Assembly (NCBI GenBank): GCA_030407315.1
Contig: JALQPE010002749.1
Span: forward strand, 1 to 64,000
Length of the DNA: 64,000 bases
Origin: Asparagopsis taxiformis
Lineage: Eukaryota > Rhodophyta > Florideophyceae > Bonnemaisoniales > Bonnemaisoniaceae
Reading direction: 5' to 3'
Shown here: positions 1 to 9,891 of the stretch, in pieces
Position numbering within the stretch: the first letter of the stretch is position 1
How the letters are laid out: each line of letters begins with the position of its first letter
The notes under the pieces: generated by a model
Databases searched by the model: none
The model's input: the letters and a program-made list of their open reading frames with translations, nothing else
What the model was told of the DNA's origin: nothing
Program-made: the position numbers and the translations under genes

Positions 1-175
1 TCTGCCCTCTGCACAACTCCTCGTTCCCGTCTGGCACCATAACGCTATTCCAGCAACTCGGTGACACAGCTGCCACAAGCGTTCCTCACCCTCGCTAGAC
101 TGCGCGCCACGGCAGAAGGCCCTCCAATAACAGACATGGACATTTCCGTCACCCGTGGTAAAGTCCGCCTACGTC

Positions 176-742
176 ATGGGAGGGTACGTCCCAGATGCCG
201 ACGACTTTGACCCGCACAGTGGCATGCTTCGCCCCACAAACGTGTCGAGGCACAAGCAGCAGCGCGTGTCTTTGCAACTTCATCGTTCGGCCCCCGCAAA
301 GAGATCGCAGTACTCCTTTGTCGTCTCCGGAACTGCCGATGACTACAGAACCATATGGGTAGGGCGCGTCCTGGCACTGGTACGCCTGCAGTCTCCAAAC
401 CTGTTTCAACCTGTAGAACTCGCTTTCGTTCAGTATATGACCTGCTTTGCCCCAAAAACCGCTGTGGAAAAATCACTTGGGTGCATTTGTTTAAAGTGGT
501 CCACATGGGACCCGGACAACGGATCCGTTGACAGCAATGACACTGCATCCCACAGTGCAGGTGGTCCTTGGTTTGACCTCATTCCTGCATCTACTATATC
601 TGGCACCGTGCACATCGTACGAAGTAACTTTCCAGTCAAGCCATTTACGAAACAAATGCACTGGTCGGACCACCGTTTCTATCTCAACCGCTTCTACACC
701 AACACTGATTACCAATTCACAGATGATAATGAAGAAGAATAA
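176..742 (+). CDS. Unknown protein, probably the C-terminal part of a transposon-type ORF
   Basis: The frame is open from about base 131 to the stop at 742. The first ATG is at 176, and a GTG at 155 would add seven codons. The ~188-residue product has no motif I can name with certainty. It has a globular middle (YSFVVSG, IWVGRVLALV, ELAFVQY) and then VHIVRSNF and FYLNRFYTNTDYQF, ending in an acidic tail (DDNEEE). The arrangement of a 'GRV' strand, 'LAFVQ' and a final 'FY-NR' block is reminiscent of the C-termini of large eukaryotic DNA-transposon proteins. That is a memory-based resemblance, not proof. Another frame just upstream (about 41-175) is also open and could join by one frameshift, so the gene may be truncated or broken. 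Function unknown. Confidence 0.4.
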   Translation: MGGYVPDADDFDPHSGMLRPTNVSRHKQQRVSLQLHRSAPAKRSQYSFVVSGTADDYRTIWVGRVLALVRLQSPNLFQPVELAFVQYMTCFAPKTAVEKSLGCICLKWSTWDPDNGSVDSNDTASHSAGGPWFDLIPASTISGTVHIVRSNFPVKPFTKQMHWSDHRFYLNRFYTNTDYQFTDDNEEE

Positions 743-921
743 ATCTAAATCGCAGCACTCTATTGATAATGTACTACATGAAACCTTCTAGTCAACGTCA
801 CATTTACTGCACTAATTTCAACCATCCTCCATTACGCCAAAACCGTTATCAGCAGTGGCTGCATGGCGCCGCTCCATGCCCCCATACTGTGGGGCATTGA
901 TTTCGACATTCAGGTTTGCAC

Positions 922-3103
922 TCAGGTGTCCAGCATATGGTCAACGACGAAAAGTTCTGCGCCAATTAGTCCTTGCGCAATCACACAATCCATTACAGCA
1001 CCGAGGTTTGACGTAATATGCGATTGAATCCAATCCTCGGACACTAGAACAAGTGATGAGCAGCGGTTTACATCATCAACGACATGAACAATTCCAGACC
1101 CCTCTCCGCTTTGCCACACTTCAACAGCCTCTCTCGTCACAGTACGGCTTGCAAACACATGCCGTGACTGTGCACTAGTCCGCTGTTCGCTCTCGACAAC
1201 GTCCGTTTTTTCCTTGCTTGCGAGCCTTGGAGACAAGACATGCAGTACACCACCATACCAACTAATTGCTGAAAAGCTACCCCCACATATTGACTGTACC
1301 GCCTTGTAAACTCCTTCTGCCGTGCACCTCCTTTCCCCTTCGGTTCATCCAAACACTCCACAGTAGTCACTAGCCAAGCATCCAGGCGCGCCAGCGTTAG
1401 TATGCTCGTCTCTATGTCCATTACTTGTTCTGGTCGTATCGAATAACCCTGAAGATGTCCAGCACATTCACAGCTACTCGGTTGTTAAACCATGCATCAC
1501 CATTCACTTCCATTTCGAAGCTGTCAGGAACCAAGCCTTTGCTGTATCGCAGCTCTGAGAACGGTGCCGTTCGCCACCTCCCCATATCCAAATCACCGTT
1601 ACTTTCCCGTTTCAAAAGCTTCTCAGACGCTTCGCGCTTTTGTTCCTCTCGCTCGTCCATCTCAGCTCGCGTCGTCAGCATCGTGCATCTAGACATTAAT
1701 TTCGTGTACCCCAGCGAACCGAACAATCTGTCCCTCGCATTACGCTTCCGTGCACTCATCACGTCGGACAGTTTCTGCGTCACCTTCACTTTCAATTCCT
1801 TGCTCCCCGCCACAGCCTCTTGACAGCACACACGCTGCTCCTCATCGGAAAACACATCACACCACGGACTTTGACGCAGTACGTGTCGCACCAAGTCATT
1901 CAGCAGATCACTCTCGTCCCTGTACGAAGGTGTATACCACTGCAGATTCTTGATGATATAGCCCGGAGGGGTAGCAATATATCCTACACCGTTTTCGCTC
2001 CAAAGTGTCCCTTCTACCGGCTCTACCTCGATGGTACGTCCAGTCCAACGTCTCTGCGTTTGTTCCGCTATAGGGTCCAGCTCCATAGTCTCGTTCTTGC
2101 ACCACTTTGTCAGGTTTTCCTCAACCGCCCTAAGAACTCCAAGGTATTTCACAGGAATGGCTTTCTGTATTTTCGACTTACCGCCACCGTGATCACTGAT
2201 TCTACCTGTTCTCGCAATTGCAGTAAGGCTGGCATTTTCCGCCTGCAGAGTCTTCACCTTAGCCTCCAACGCAACTATCTCCGTGGTGAGCGCCTTGTTT
2301 GCTATGTCCTGGCTAAACACTTTTTTTCCAGCTCCGCGATCTTCTTCTTCTGCGCATTGATGCGACTCGCCATTAAATCGATGGATTCCGGCGGATGCAA
2401 CCTCTCTGCCCTCACCGTCCCCCCATCTCCCACGCTATCGGGAATATGATGTCCTCCATCGCCAATAGCCTGACGTCGCGGGGGCGTTACGCGCATATTT
2501 GGCACCAATGACAGTCTGTTGTGACGAGGCCCGCACTCCGGCTGCTCTCTCCCCTCAGTACCACCTGACCGCCGATGATAGTTGGCATCCTGTGAACGTT
2601 GCTCTCAGAAACAACATCCCTTGCCGCTATCCTCGGGTCCCTGACTGCATTACCTGCTGGGGCTGATGTACTCGGCATAGTTGGCGCAGTGGGGGTCACA
2701 GCCTCCAGTGTGTCTCGCGAACCCCCGGCTGGGACTCCGTCTGCAGCACCTCCGCATCTGCCAACCCGGGAGGAACTACCTTTGCCATAGCACTCTGCCG
2801 CAATTCCAACATGTTTTGAGCCACTATCATGTCATCATCATGATGTTCACTGTCCCTGCGAGCACGCTTGCCTCGGTCAAGCCCCATCTCTCTCCGCGCC
2901 GTTCCTCCTTCCTCACTTTCTCGCTGCGGATCCCCAGTTCTGCGCCGGTCCGTCTTGCGACTACCGGACCGCGGTTCAATGCTGCCGGTAGGCCCAGACC
3001 GCTTCTTCGCACGGGATTGTCGGGCACTCGATACAGCAGCTGCTGACCGGGTTTTCTGGAGGCCCGGAGGCTTTGGAGCTTTCTTCGCAATACGCGGCGG
3101 CAT
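922..3103 (-). pseudogene. Frame-broken gene of unknown function with basic N-terminus and coiled coil
   Basis: Six minus-strand open segments follow one another end to end: 3103-2696, 2699-2487, 2508-2302, 2320-1421, 1421-1137 and 1236-922. Each overlaps the next by a few to about 100 bases and sits in a different frame, as expected for one gene hit by small indels. The N-terminus is rich in Lys, Arg, Ser and Pro (MPPRIAKKAPKPP...), like a nuclear localisation region. The middle has a heptad-like coiled coil (INAQKKKIAELEKK, then EIVALEAKVKTLQAENASL). The best-preserved piece, 299 codons at 2320-1421, contains a globular core (GYIATPPGYIIKNLQWYTPSYRDESDLL) and a charged helix (EMDEREEQKREASEKLLKRE). 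I recognise no family. It shares its orientation and neighbourhood with the methyltransferase-SET gene and may belong to the same class of mobile element. Confidence 0.5.
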
Positions 3104-3337
3104 AATGAAGCTTTCCCGGAAGCGATGGAACGATTGAGTTGCACGAGATACAAAAAAGATTGCTGTATAGTGTCGGTAACCACAACGGTCTGCGATGAAC
3201 GTTCAGGTCAGGTCAAGTACCGGATAATACGCCAACAGCCCAGATTGTATACGGTAGGCAGTCATCAACAGTATTTAATGAGGTACAATTACAGCTGTAG
3301 AGCTAGGCCGCGAGCACCCCTATGTCCGGAAGACGTC

Positions 3338-3575
3338 CTGATTTGAATTAAAATTTGGGCTATTCTCAAAAACATGCACATGTGAACATGTTTTGAGATG
3401 GGGGTGTGCCGTACGGCACTTTCGACCGCCCAAATCGATGTTTTTTGCAATATTTTTTTCTGCCCTGAATTGTAGAATTTCTGGGCCGGACAGCAATGCA
3501 ACTGAGCTGGACATCCACCGGGCGTCCATTTCAACTTGGTCGTGTATTTTGCATCTGCACGCATAACAGCATCCA
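3338..3575 (-). repeat. Palindrome-bearing repeat, minus orientation (candidate left terminal inverted repeat)
   Basis: From 3338 the sequence is the reverse complement of the block that ends near 7468 and of the repeats at 8.5-9.5 and 14-16 kb. Landmarks in order are a CTGATTTGAATTAAAATTTG edge, ATTCTCAAAAACATGCACAT, a CCCCC/GGGGG tract, the perfect palindrome GTGCCGTACGGCAC at 3406-3419, an A/T-rich stretch, and inner 'GGACATCCACCGG...GTCCATTTC'. Being inverted relative to the 7285-7468 copy, it could be the left end of the element carrying the methyltransferase-SET gene. Confidence 0.75.
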
Positions 3576-3761
3576 AGCAGTCAGGTTCACTGCTCGGACG
3601 AAGTGCATCTAGAGTGTGAACGATTGGTTTTTGACAGGCGAGTACTGCTCAATAGGTTTCACCCTGGACTAATGGTGGCTGGACATGCTGCATTATATGA
3701 TATACTTCAACTCTGGAACGTAGCTTTATTTGTAGTCGAAATGAAAACATCTTTCGTGACC

Positions 3762-4373
3762 CTAATTCCATGCTCTAAACGCTGTCCCATAATGAACGTA
3801 GAGCTCCTGCCCCGGACGGATATCGCGGATTGCACGTACTACAATGATCTTCGGATTTTCTAGGTCCTTCGCCTTGAGCTTCTTCCCCGTCGAACCGCTG
3901 CTGTAGTTCTCGACAAACTCGACGTTGGCCATCCGCCTGGTGTCTTCCGCCGGAGTGTCCTCACCTCGCAAATACCGCGGGTCGTTGATGAACTGCGCCG
4001 AACAGAACGGAGCCGGAACAATCCAAATTGGATGCTCGATGTTTTCGTCGTCCTCCGCTGTTGCATACAGCTTGATGGCATACATCAAGAATGTTTCCTT
4101 CGTTATCGCCATGTGACCCTCTCCGTACGCGAACCTCATCGACTCCTTGCTCATATCAGAGTACACAACAGTTCCGTAGTATGCACATACTTCGTCGCCA
4201 ACATTAAATGTCTGTTCAGCGAAGAGCCCTCTTCCTGCATTTGGATGCTTAATCAGCGATGGTCGAACGCTCAATTTTTTCGCAACACAATCGTGTGCCC
4301 GCATCACGCGAGGGTTTTCAGTTTGCAACCAGCGGCGCAGGGAAGGTGGCCAATAATGTACCGGTTTTTCCAT
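3762..4373 (-). CDS. SET-domain protein lysine methyltransferase module
   Basis: The 203-codon frame from the first ATG contains a compact SET domain. Landmarks are GRGLFA at residues 47-52, YYG at 65-67, QFINDPRY at 127-134 (the place of the usual Asn-His pseudoknot motif), NVEF at 150-153 and the closing AIRDIRPGQELYVHYG at 181-196. SET domains transfer methyl from S-adenosylmethionine to protein lysines, often on histones. There is no pre-SET or post-SET cysteine cluster, so this is a minimal SET. The frame stays open upstream of the ATG and reads as sensible protein (EVPEIYRQYLWQLCPES), overlapping the end of the methyltransferase frame by 70 bases. I therefore think the SET domain was the C-terminus of one methyltransferase-SET polypeptide, now separated by a small indel near 4440-4460. 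A separate protein starting at 4373 remains possible. Confidence 0.75.
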   Translation of the reverse strand: MEKPVHYWPPSLRRWLQTENPRVMRAHDCVAKKLSVRPSLIKHPNAGRGLFAEQTFNVGDEVCAYYGTVVYSDMSKESMRFAYGEGHMAITKETFLMYAIKLYATAEDDENIEHPIWIVPAPFCSAQFINDPRYLRGEDTPAEDTRRMANVEFVENYSSGSTGKKLKAKDLENPKIIVVRAIRDIRPGQELYVHYGTAFRAWN

Positions 4374-5863
4374 GTGCTCGTGCGACGCAATCGACTCTGG
4401 GCACAGCTGCCAGAGGTACTGCCGATATATTTCGGGAACCTCTGGTACAGGGGAAGGCCAGGTGGGGGTTCGATGATCCTGCGTTCCCTCTGCGTACGCA
4501 TCGTGACAGAGGGGGACGCCAAGAACTTCTCAGCACTCTGTTTCGCTTCTGTCGTGACCCTCATGTCAGTGTTGTTTGAAAGAATTACACGTGACATGAC
4601 TGCACACAGCTTTGGAAGCGATCGTGCCACACACAATTTGTCCATGTCACTGCCGACGAAAACACGGTGCTCAGGCAAGCTCATAGCTGCTTTTCCCGTT
4701 GCGAAAGTGCCAGAGAATGGATCGACAACAATATCACCAGGCTGTGAATGCTGGCTGATCAACTCCATCATGAGAGCGACGCTCTTCTGCTCTGCACGAA
4801 CTCTGACCGTAGCACCGGTTGTGCTCCTTGTTCGCCACACCATCTCATTCGAATCGATGGCGGGCATATTGATGGTGACGTTGCACCACGCCGGGTACGT
4901 GCCGTCCATGTATCCGTGGTTCCTATAGGCCACCATCTCGCTTCCAGTCTTGAACGGAACACCTCGCTTCCAGAAGTGGATAGCGACCTCTGCCATGTTC
5001 ATGCGTTGGTACCTCTTCCGCCCCGGCATTTGATAGAGGTGCCCAGGTAGTCGGACAAACAACAGAGGTACCTCGTCAACGAAGAAAACTGAATTCCGAA
5101 CGACGTCCTCCTCCTCCTCGTCCTCCTCCTCATCCGCACTTTCTTCGCCACTGTGCTGCGATGCTTCGGAGTCCGAATTCATGGACGTAACCTCTTCTTC
5201 ATCCGACCCGTCATCACTGGCAGCAGCATCGGTTGGGCCTTCTGACTGCGGTCCTTTGTACGTTTCCAAGTAATGGAACCATTCGTAGAACTGCAAAACG
5301 GAGCAGAACACGATGCCGTGGCCACCGGGGCGCAACAGCTCGTCAAACACTTCGATGCTAGCCTGCATATCTTCTGCAGTTAGCCTGTCGTACGAAGAGT
5401 TGGAATCGTTCCTCTTACGACGAACATTGTAGGGCGGATCTGTCAGAATGAGCTGAACGTTGCCCGTGATGGGCACGTGTTCTCGGCTCTCGTCGGCACT
5501 GACCAAATCTTCGAAAGGGACGTCGTACACCCGGCAATACTGACTCATTTTCGAAAGAAAGTCCTTTGCGAGAGCCTGCCCTTCACTTTCCTGCTCTTCT
5601 GTCGCATGGGGTGACGGTGACGGGGGAGACGGCCCTTGGGCAGTAAGACTGGTCCTCCCAGGTCCAAGTTGAAGCCTGGTTGTGTGTCTTGTCGACGGAA
5701 CCAAACCTCTCCCTCCTGTGTTGCGACGAGTGGGAGTGTCATCAACCGGCTTGGGGACCTTTTCTGCGTCCGCGGCTTGTGGTGCCGGGCGGAGGACAGC
5801 CATAACGTCTTCGTCGAGGGTGTCAAAGTACGCTGGCAGCTTGTCCGGATTTCCGCTTGACAA
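4304..5863 (-). CDS. DNA adenine/cytosine-N4 methyltransferase, beta-type, with acidic insert
   Basis: This 519-codon frame carries catalytic motif IV as TDPPYN (DPPY at residues 142-145) and the S-adenosylmethionine motif as VVDPFSGTFATG (381-390), preceded by the PGD turn. Motif IV before motif I is the beta arrangement of the N6_N4_Mtase family. DPPY favours N6-adenine over N4-cytosine as target. An acidic Asp/Glu/Ser run lies inside the catalytic domain (about 215-253), which is unusual and may be a chromatin-contact or disordered insert. The first ATG of the frame is at 5863, but homology-like reading continues upstream in other frames (LVRKFFDRLQFLIVNPDLYTW near 5960-5895). The true protein therefore starts further 5', probably at 6955. 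The last ~50 codons after about 4450 look frameshifted, since the alternative frame runs into the SET domain. The gene is broken as it stands. Confidence 0.8.
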   Translation of the reverse strand: MSSGNPDKLPAYFDTLDEDVMAVLRPAPQAADAEKVPKPVDDTPTRRNTGGRGLVPSTRHTTRLQLGPGRTSLTAQGPSPPSPSPHATEEQESEGQALAKDFLSKMSQYCRVYDVPFEDLVSADESREHVPITGNVQLILTDPPYNVRRKRNDSNSSYDRLTAEDMQASIEVFDELLRPGGHGIVFCSVLQFYEWFHYLETYKGPQSEGPTDAAASDDGSDEEEVTSMNSDSEASQHSGEESADEEEDEEEEDVVRNSVFFVDEVPLLFVRLPGHLYQMPGRKRYQRMNMAEVAIHFWKRGVPFKTGSEMVAYRNHGYMDGTYPAWCNVTINMPAIDSNEMVWRTRSTTGATVRVRAEQKSVALMMELISQHSQPGDIVVDPFSGTFATGKAAMSLPEHRVFVGSDMDKLCVARSLPKLCAVMSRVILSNNTDMRVTTEAKQSAEKFLASPSVTMRTQRERRIIEPPPGLPLYQRFPKYIGSTSGSCAQSRLRRTSTWKNRYIIGHLPCAAGCKLKTLA

Positions 5864-6142
5864 GTATATTTCCAGCGCCCCCAGCGGTCGGACTCCGGCC
5901 AGGTGTACAGGTCCGGGTTGACGATAAGAAACTGCAACCGGTCGAAGAACTTCCTCACAAGGTCCCTAAATACACTGTGCTGCGCACTGGTTCTTGTCTC
6001 TACTTTTCCACCATATCCATCAGGATGAGATAGGGGAGCTTTGTCGTGGTAGAGATCTAGCTTCTGCTCATCGGTGCGAATAGACCTTCATCGAGCACGT
6101 CAAACCAATGCTCACTGCTGTCGAAAATGATGTACGGCGCCA

Positions 6143-6955
6143 TCAACTCTTCGAAGCTGGAAAACTTTGCGGCGAAGGCCACATCGGTCCAAGCATGGTA
6201 TAAAACTTGAACCACGTAACAAGCTCGATTAGTGCTTTTCCGATGGGCTGGGACGCGTGCGGCTTCGTTCCCCTCTCGGCCGCGTCGCCTATTCGGCGAC
6301 GCGGCAGGTTCTTGTTGTGATTTCGGATGATAGACAACGCTTGGAAATACATCAATACCTCGAACGTTTCCGGTGGAGCAAGAACGAAGGCGCTTGGTTC
6401 CCCGCGCTGCGGCGCCTGTAGTGGCGAAGGAAGCATGTTACATCCAATAAGGAAGGTCTGCGGCACGATCCCAGAAAGGATGCAGTGCTCAACCCATTGC
6501 CCGATACGCTCATCCTGTCTTGAAAACTCGGCAATCGGTAATGCCAGACGAACAATCTGCTTGGCTCGCTCAACGTTCATCTCTGCCATGACGATTTCGG
6601 CAACATCCGCCTCGACTCCAGCATTCTTCGAACGACCGCTGAAGGCCATGCTGAGTCGACCTTGCAGCGCCAGAAATTGTTCTTCCGTGCCCTGCGCAAC
6701 CCAAGCGCCAAGGTCCGCGTATGTGAAACCTCCCGGCTTGTCCGTCAAGTCTGCGAAACTTGAGTGGGCGAACAAATCCAGCAAGAGGCGGAGGAAGTCT
6801 TTGCCAGCGAGAGTAGTTTCGCGGGCGGCGCGACCTACGTTTCGACGTGTACCCATGTCACTAGAATCCTCCCAAGGGCTAGCGGGTTCGCGCAGAATTG
6901 GCACGGTTGCGTCGTCAACGATCGGATTGCTGTTGCGCCTGCGCTTATTCGTCAT
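6143..6955 (-). CDS. N-terminal region of the methyltransferase-SET gene (unknown domain)
   Basis: The frame of 270 codons starts at an ATG at 6955 with a short basic, NLS-like run (TNKRRRNSNP). It continues as a mainly helical domain without a family I recognise: LAGKDFLRLLLDLFAHSSF, GFTYADLGAWVAQGTEEQFL, ERAKQIVRLALPIAEFSRQ. It ends out of frame at FKFYTMLGPMW. Directly after, other frames continue plausible protein toward the methyltransferase: VAFAAKFSSFEELMAPYIIF (about 6185-6125), then QKLDLYHDKAPLSHPDGYGG (about 6065-6005), then VRKFFDRLQFLIVNPDLYTW. I read 6955-3762 as one ancestral gene of about 1,060 codons (unknown N-domain, methyltransferase, SET) with at least three or four small indels. 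The N-domain might bind DNA or direct the enzyme, but nothing in it proves that. Confidence 0.6.
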   Translation of the reverse strand: MTNKRRRNSNPIVDDATVPILREPASPWEDSSDMGTRRNVGRAARETTLAGKDFLRLLLDLFAHSSFADLTDKPGGFTYADLGAWVAQGTEEQFLALQGRLSMAFSGRSKNAGVEADVAEIVMAEMNVERAKQIVRLALPIAEFSRQDERIGQWVEHCILSGIVPQTFLIGCNMLPSPLQAPQRGEPSAFVLAPPETFEVLMYFQALSIIRNHNKNLPRRRIGDAAERGTKPHASQPIGKALIELVTWFKFYTMLGPMWPSPQSFPASKS

Positions 6956-7284
6956 AATGGAATGAGTGGAAATTCGGTACAGGATGGCGACCGCTCGGCG
7001 AGACAGTCAAATTTGACGACGTATCTCGTGACGTTTGCACTCTTTCGTGAGGAACACTGGTTGATATCGAACGGAACAGAGTATACGGGTACACAGCACT
7101 GGAAAGGTCTTGAAACCCGTAACCGGTGTAGGTAATAAGTTGTGACGGATACGTGGTAGACAAAAATTTTAAAAAGATTGTGATTCCCTGTCTTTGAGGG
7201 TTGTACTGCACGGCCGCCATGGCGGCTGTGACTGCAGTCACATAGGTTGTCACAGGTGCATCACGCTTACCAGGTGAGCGACAT

Positions 7285-7468
7285 CCGGACGGCCACTGGA
7301 CATGGGGATGTCCAGCTCAGATGCATTGCTGACCAGATTCCAGAAAAAATATTGCAAAAAAACATCGATTTGGGCGGTCGATTGTGCCGTACGGCACACC
7401 CCCATCTCAAAAACATGTTCACATGTGCATGTTTTGAGAATAGCCCAAATTTTAATTCAAATCAGGAT
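7285..7468 (+). repeat. Palindrome-bearing repeat, plus orientation (candidate right terminal inverted repeat)
   Basis: The block runs from the 'GGACATGGGGATGTCCAGCTC' region through CATCGATTTGGGCGGTCGAT, the palindrome GTGCCGTACGGCAC at 7384-7397 and ACATGTTCACATGTGCATG to AATTTTAATTCAAATCAGG. It mirrors the 3338-3575 block in inverted order with its outer edge facing outward. The inner third is more diverged than in the tandem copies. Confidence 0.7.
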
Positions 7469-7492
7469 GCAGATATTCGTCTTCTAGCATTG

Positions 7493-8219
7493 TCAGAACA
7501 CATTCGTATAACCACATTTGGAGAACCTGAGCCCAGAGCTATCGGTTTTGGCGGGAGCTAAGCCATATCTCATATAATCAGTAACTACTTCCCGCCAGCT
7601 GAGTGGTGGAACCCCTGCTATTTCTACCAACGAGACATACGGGGTGTCAACTCGGCAATCGTATATGATTTGGGTGCTAAATTTATTCAAGAGACGAATG
7701 GGCTTCGAAAAGGAGCCCAACAACGTCTTCTTGTGATCCATGGGTATAGGACTACTCTCTATCTTCTCCAGGCTTCCACCATAGCCTCCTCCACCACCTC
7801 CGTTAATGGATCGAATATCCGAACCGCACCTCAACATGCTTTTCTTCTCATCCATGGGTACTGACATCTGCGAGATGTGAGTCACATGTTCTCCAGGCTT
7901 GCACCATAGCCTCCTCCACCACCTCCGTTAATGGCAACATGTGAGATGTCAGTACGGACAAGTTCTCCAGGCTTCCTCCGTAGCCACCTCCTCCACCTCC
8001 GTCTGTGGGAATCAACACAACATCACCACTGCGTCTTACCTCACATCCACATCTCTCCGGATGAAAACGGACGGACGACATAGGGTTGTAGACGTTTAGA
8101 ATCTTGTTAGAAAAAAGTAAACGAAAGAGAAGTTCTCTTTCATGGAATGATATCTCGTCCCTGTCGCAATATGTTCCATTTTCATTTTCTCGGGTTGCAC
8201 ACCCATCATGGGTGATCAA
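7493..8219 (-). pseudogene. Relic with repeated Gly-rich peptide GGGGGGYGGSLE
   Basis: Two overlapping minus-strand frames (8219-7848 and 7885-7493) each contain the peptide GGGGGGYGGSLE. A third copy lies between them in another frame (plus-strand coordinates about 7890-7940). At DNA level the unit 'TTCTCCAGGCTTCCACCATAG...CCTCCACCTCC' recurs three times at spacings of roughly 70-120 bp. The sequence between the repeats includes a second small repeat (PMDEKKSML / PMDHKKTLLG). Open frames switch at each repeat, so this is most likely a decayed gene or non-coding tandem repeat. I know no family with this signature. Confidence 0.35.
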
Positions 8220-8494
8220 GGCCTGGATCGAACCCTCCGAGGGTCTTCGATGGATAGGACAGATAGTGGAAGGCTTTTAAGCCTGTGACCAAGCGGCTAT
8301 TGATGGTTGGAGGAGGAGGAAATTACAGAGGAAATATAGCTGAGTACGGTGCTCGCGATAGCTGTTAGGTTAAAGTCAAATATGTTTTCGATTATTTTTC
8401 GTACGGAAATGGCTTCGAAAAGACGATGGGAGCATCGTCATGAAGGAGAGGATTCTTTCTGCTTGTTAGAATCGGTTTAGAGGAGATAGCTAAT

Positions 8495-9565
8495 GCATTA
8501 CTGGCCAGCCCAGAACTTGTAGAATTTCGGGCAGGAAAAAAAATTGCAAAATTTTATCGATTTAGGCGGTCGAAAGTGCCGTACGGCACACCCCCATCTC
8601 AAAAACATGTTCACATGTGCATGTTTTTGAGAATAGCCCAAATTTTAATTCAAATCAAGGTGTCTAATTTGGCCAGAACGGCCCAGGCACCGGCCGCCGC
8701 CCCGAGTGGGGTTGTCACTGGCTTCTGAGCACTAACTGTAAGGCTAAATGGCGTCTGACGAAGGGTCAATTTCAGGCTCAATACGCCAGGGACAGGTCTT
8801 GGTCCTTGTTCCATCATGGTCCCGCCTCACTCTCTCACGACCAACCTGAAATGGACGTCCGGTGGATGTCCAGCTCGATTGCACTGCTGGCCAGCCCAGA
8901 AATTCTAAAAATTCGGGCACAAAAAAATTGTAAAAAATCATCGATTTGGGCGGGTCGATTGTGCCGTACGGCACACCCCCATCTCAAAAACATGTTCACA
9001 TGTGCATGTTTTTGAGAATAGCCCAAATTTTAATTCAAATCAGGGTGTCTAATTTGGCCACAACGGCCCCAGGAACCGGAGCCGCCGCCCCGAGGGGTCA
9101 TCACTGGCTTCTGTAAGCACTAACTGTAAGGCTAAATGGCGCCGAAAGATGGGTCGATTCCAGGCTTCAAGCCTAAGTTATGCTAGGTACGCATCTTCTT
9201 CCGTGTTTCATAATGGTCCCGCCTTACTCCCTCAACACAAACACTACTCACCCATCACGTTACTCATATTCCGTGCACTTTATATTAGTAGTGATCCCGC
9301 CTGCTTAGTTACTGCAATGCGTGGATGTAGGCAGCACACGATCAACCTGAAATGGACGTCCGGTGGATGTCCAGCTCGATTGCACTGCTGGCCAGCCCAG
9401 AAATTCTAAAATTTCGGGCACAAAAAATCTTGCAAAAATCAACGATTTGGGCGGGTCGATTGTGCCGTACGGCACACCCCCATCTCAAAAACATGTTCAC
9501 ATGTGCATGTTTTTGAGAATAGCCCAAATTTTAACTCAAATCAGGGTGTTCCCGGATAAAGGGGT
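8495..9565 (+). repeat. Tandem array 1 of the ~500-bp palindrome unit
   Basis: Three copies in direct orientation, the first truncated on its left, occupy this stretch. Palindromes GTGCCGTACGGCAC lie at 8576-8589, 8961-8974 and 9462-9475. The block beginning CAACCTGAAATGGACGTCC starts at 8842 and 9343, a period of about 501 bp. Each unit also has GGCCCCAGGAACCGG, a CACTGGCTTCTGTAAGCACT block and a GGGTCGATTCCAGGCTT block resembling a Pol III B box. The array ends about 330 bp before the ParB-like gene. Confidence 0.85.
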
Positions 9566-9891
9566 GCTCGCAGCCGCCCCAAAAGCCGCCTAGCTTGACA
9601 GCTGTAATTTTAACACATTACACATCAAGGACACTGCCTGCTTCACGCCACCTCGTCAGGTTTCGAGAGCCCGACTCGGGCCCGTTCCGAACGGACACTC
9701 ACATCTCGATTGCCTGTCTTGCATTCCAGCGGTCACGATAGGTGTGTACCTAACAAAATTTCGGTTGTATTGTGTTATTATTTCCAGCGATTGGCGTTCA
9801 CGACCATTCTTCAAGCAACGTGAAACCTACCATCCACATCACTCGAATACGTCAACGTCAACCATCTCTTTTACTTTCCAACTCAACAATC

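Larger units (their letters stand above)
3338..7468. mobile_element. Candidate DNA element carrying the methyltransferase-SET gene
   Basis: A single multi-domain gene (3762-6955, minus strand) is enclosed by inverted copies of the same ~200-bp repeat, giving an interval of about 4.1 kb. No transposase is recognisable inside, so if mobile it would be non-autonomous or use an unknown enzyme. Neither clean target-site duplications nor a second example could be established here. The call rests on the inverted pair and on the repeat being abundant nearby. Confidence 0.4.

Noticed and set aside
8220..8310. tRNA-like sequence on the minus strand (GGTTCGATCC, and AGGCTTAAAAGCCT as anticodon-like hairpin)
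   Set aside because: The T-arm does not pair around GGTTCGATCC, and no acceptor stem or correct 7-base anticodon loop can be built.
9772..9891. 40-codon upstream extension of the ParB-like frame
   Set aside because: There is no ATG before 9892. The extension is rich in Ser/Arg/His without domain character, and the ATG at 9892 has a good context.
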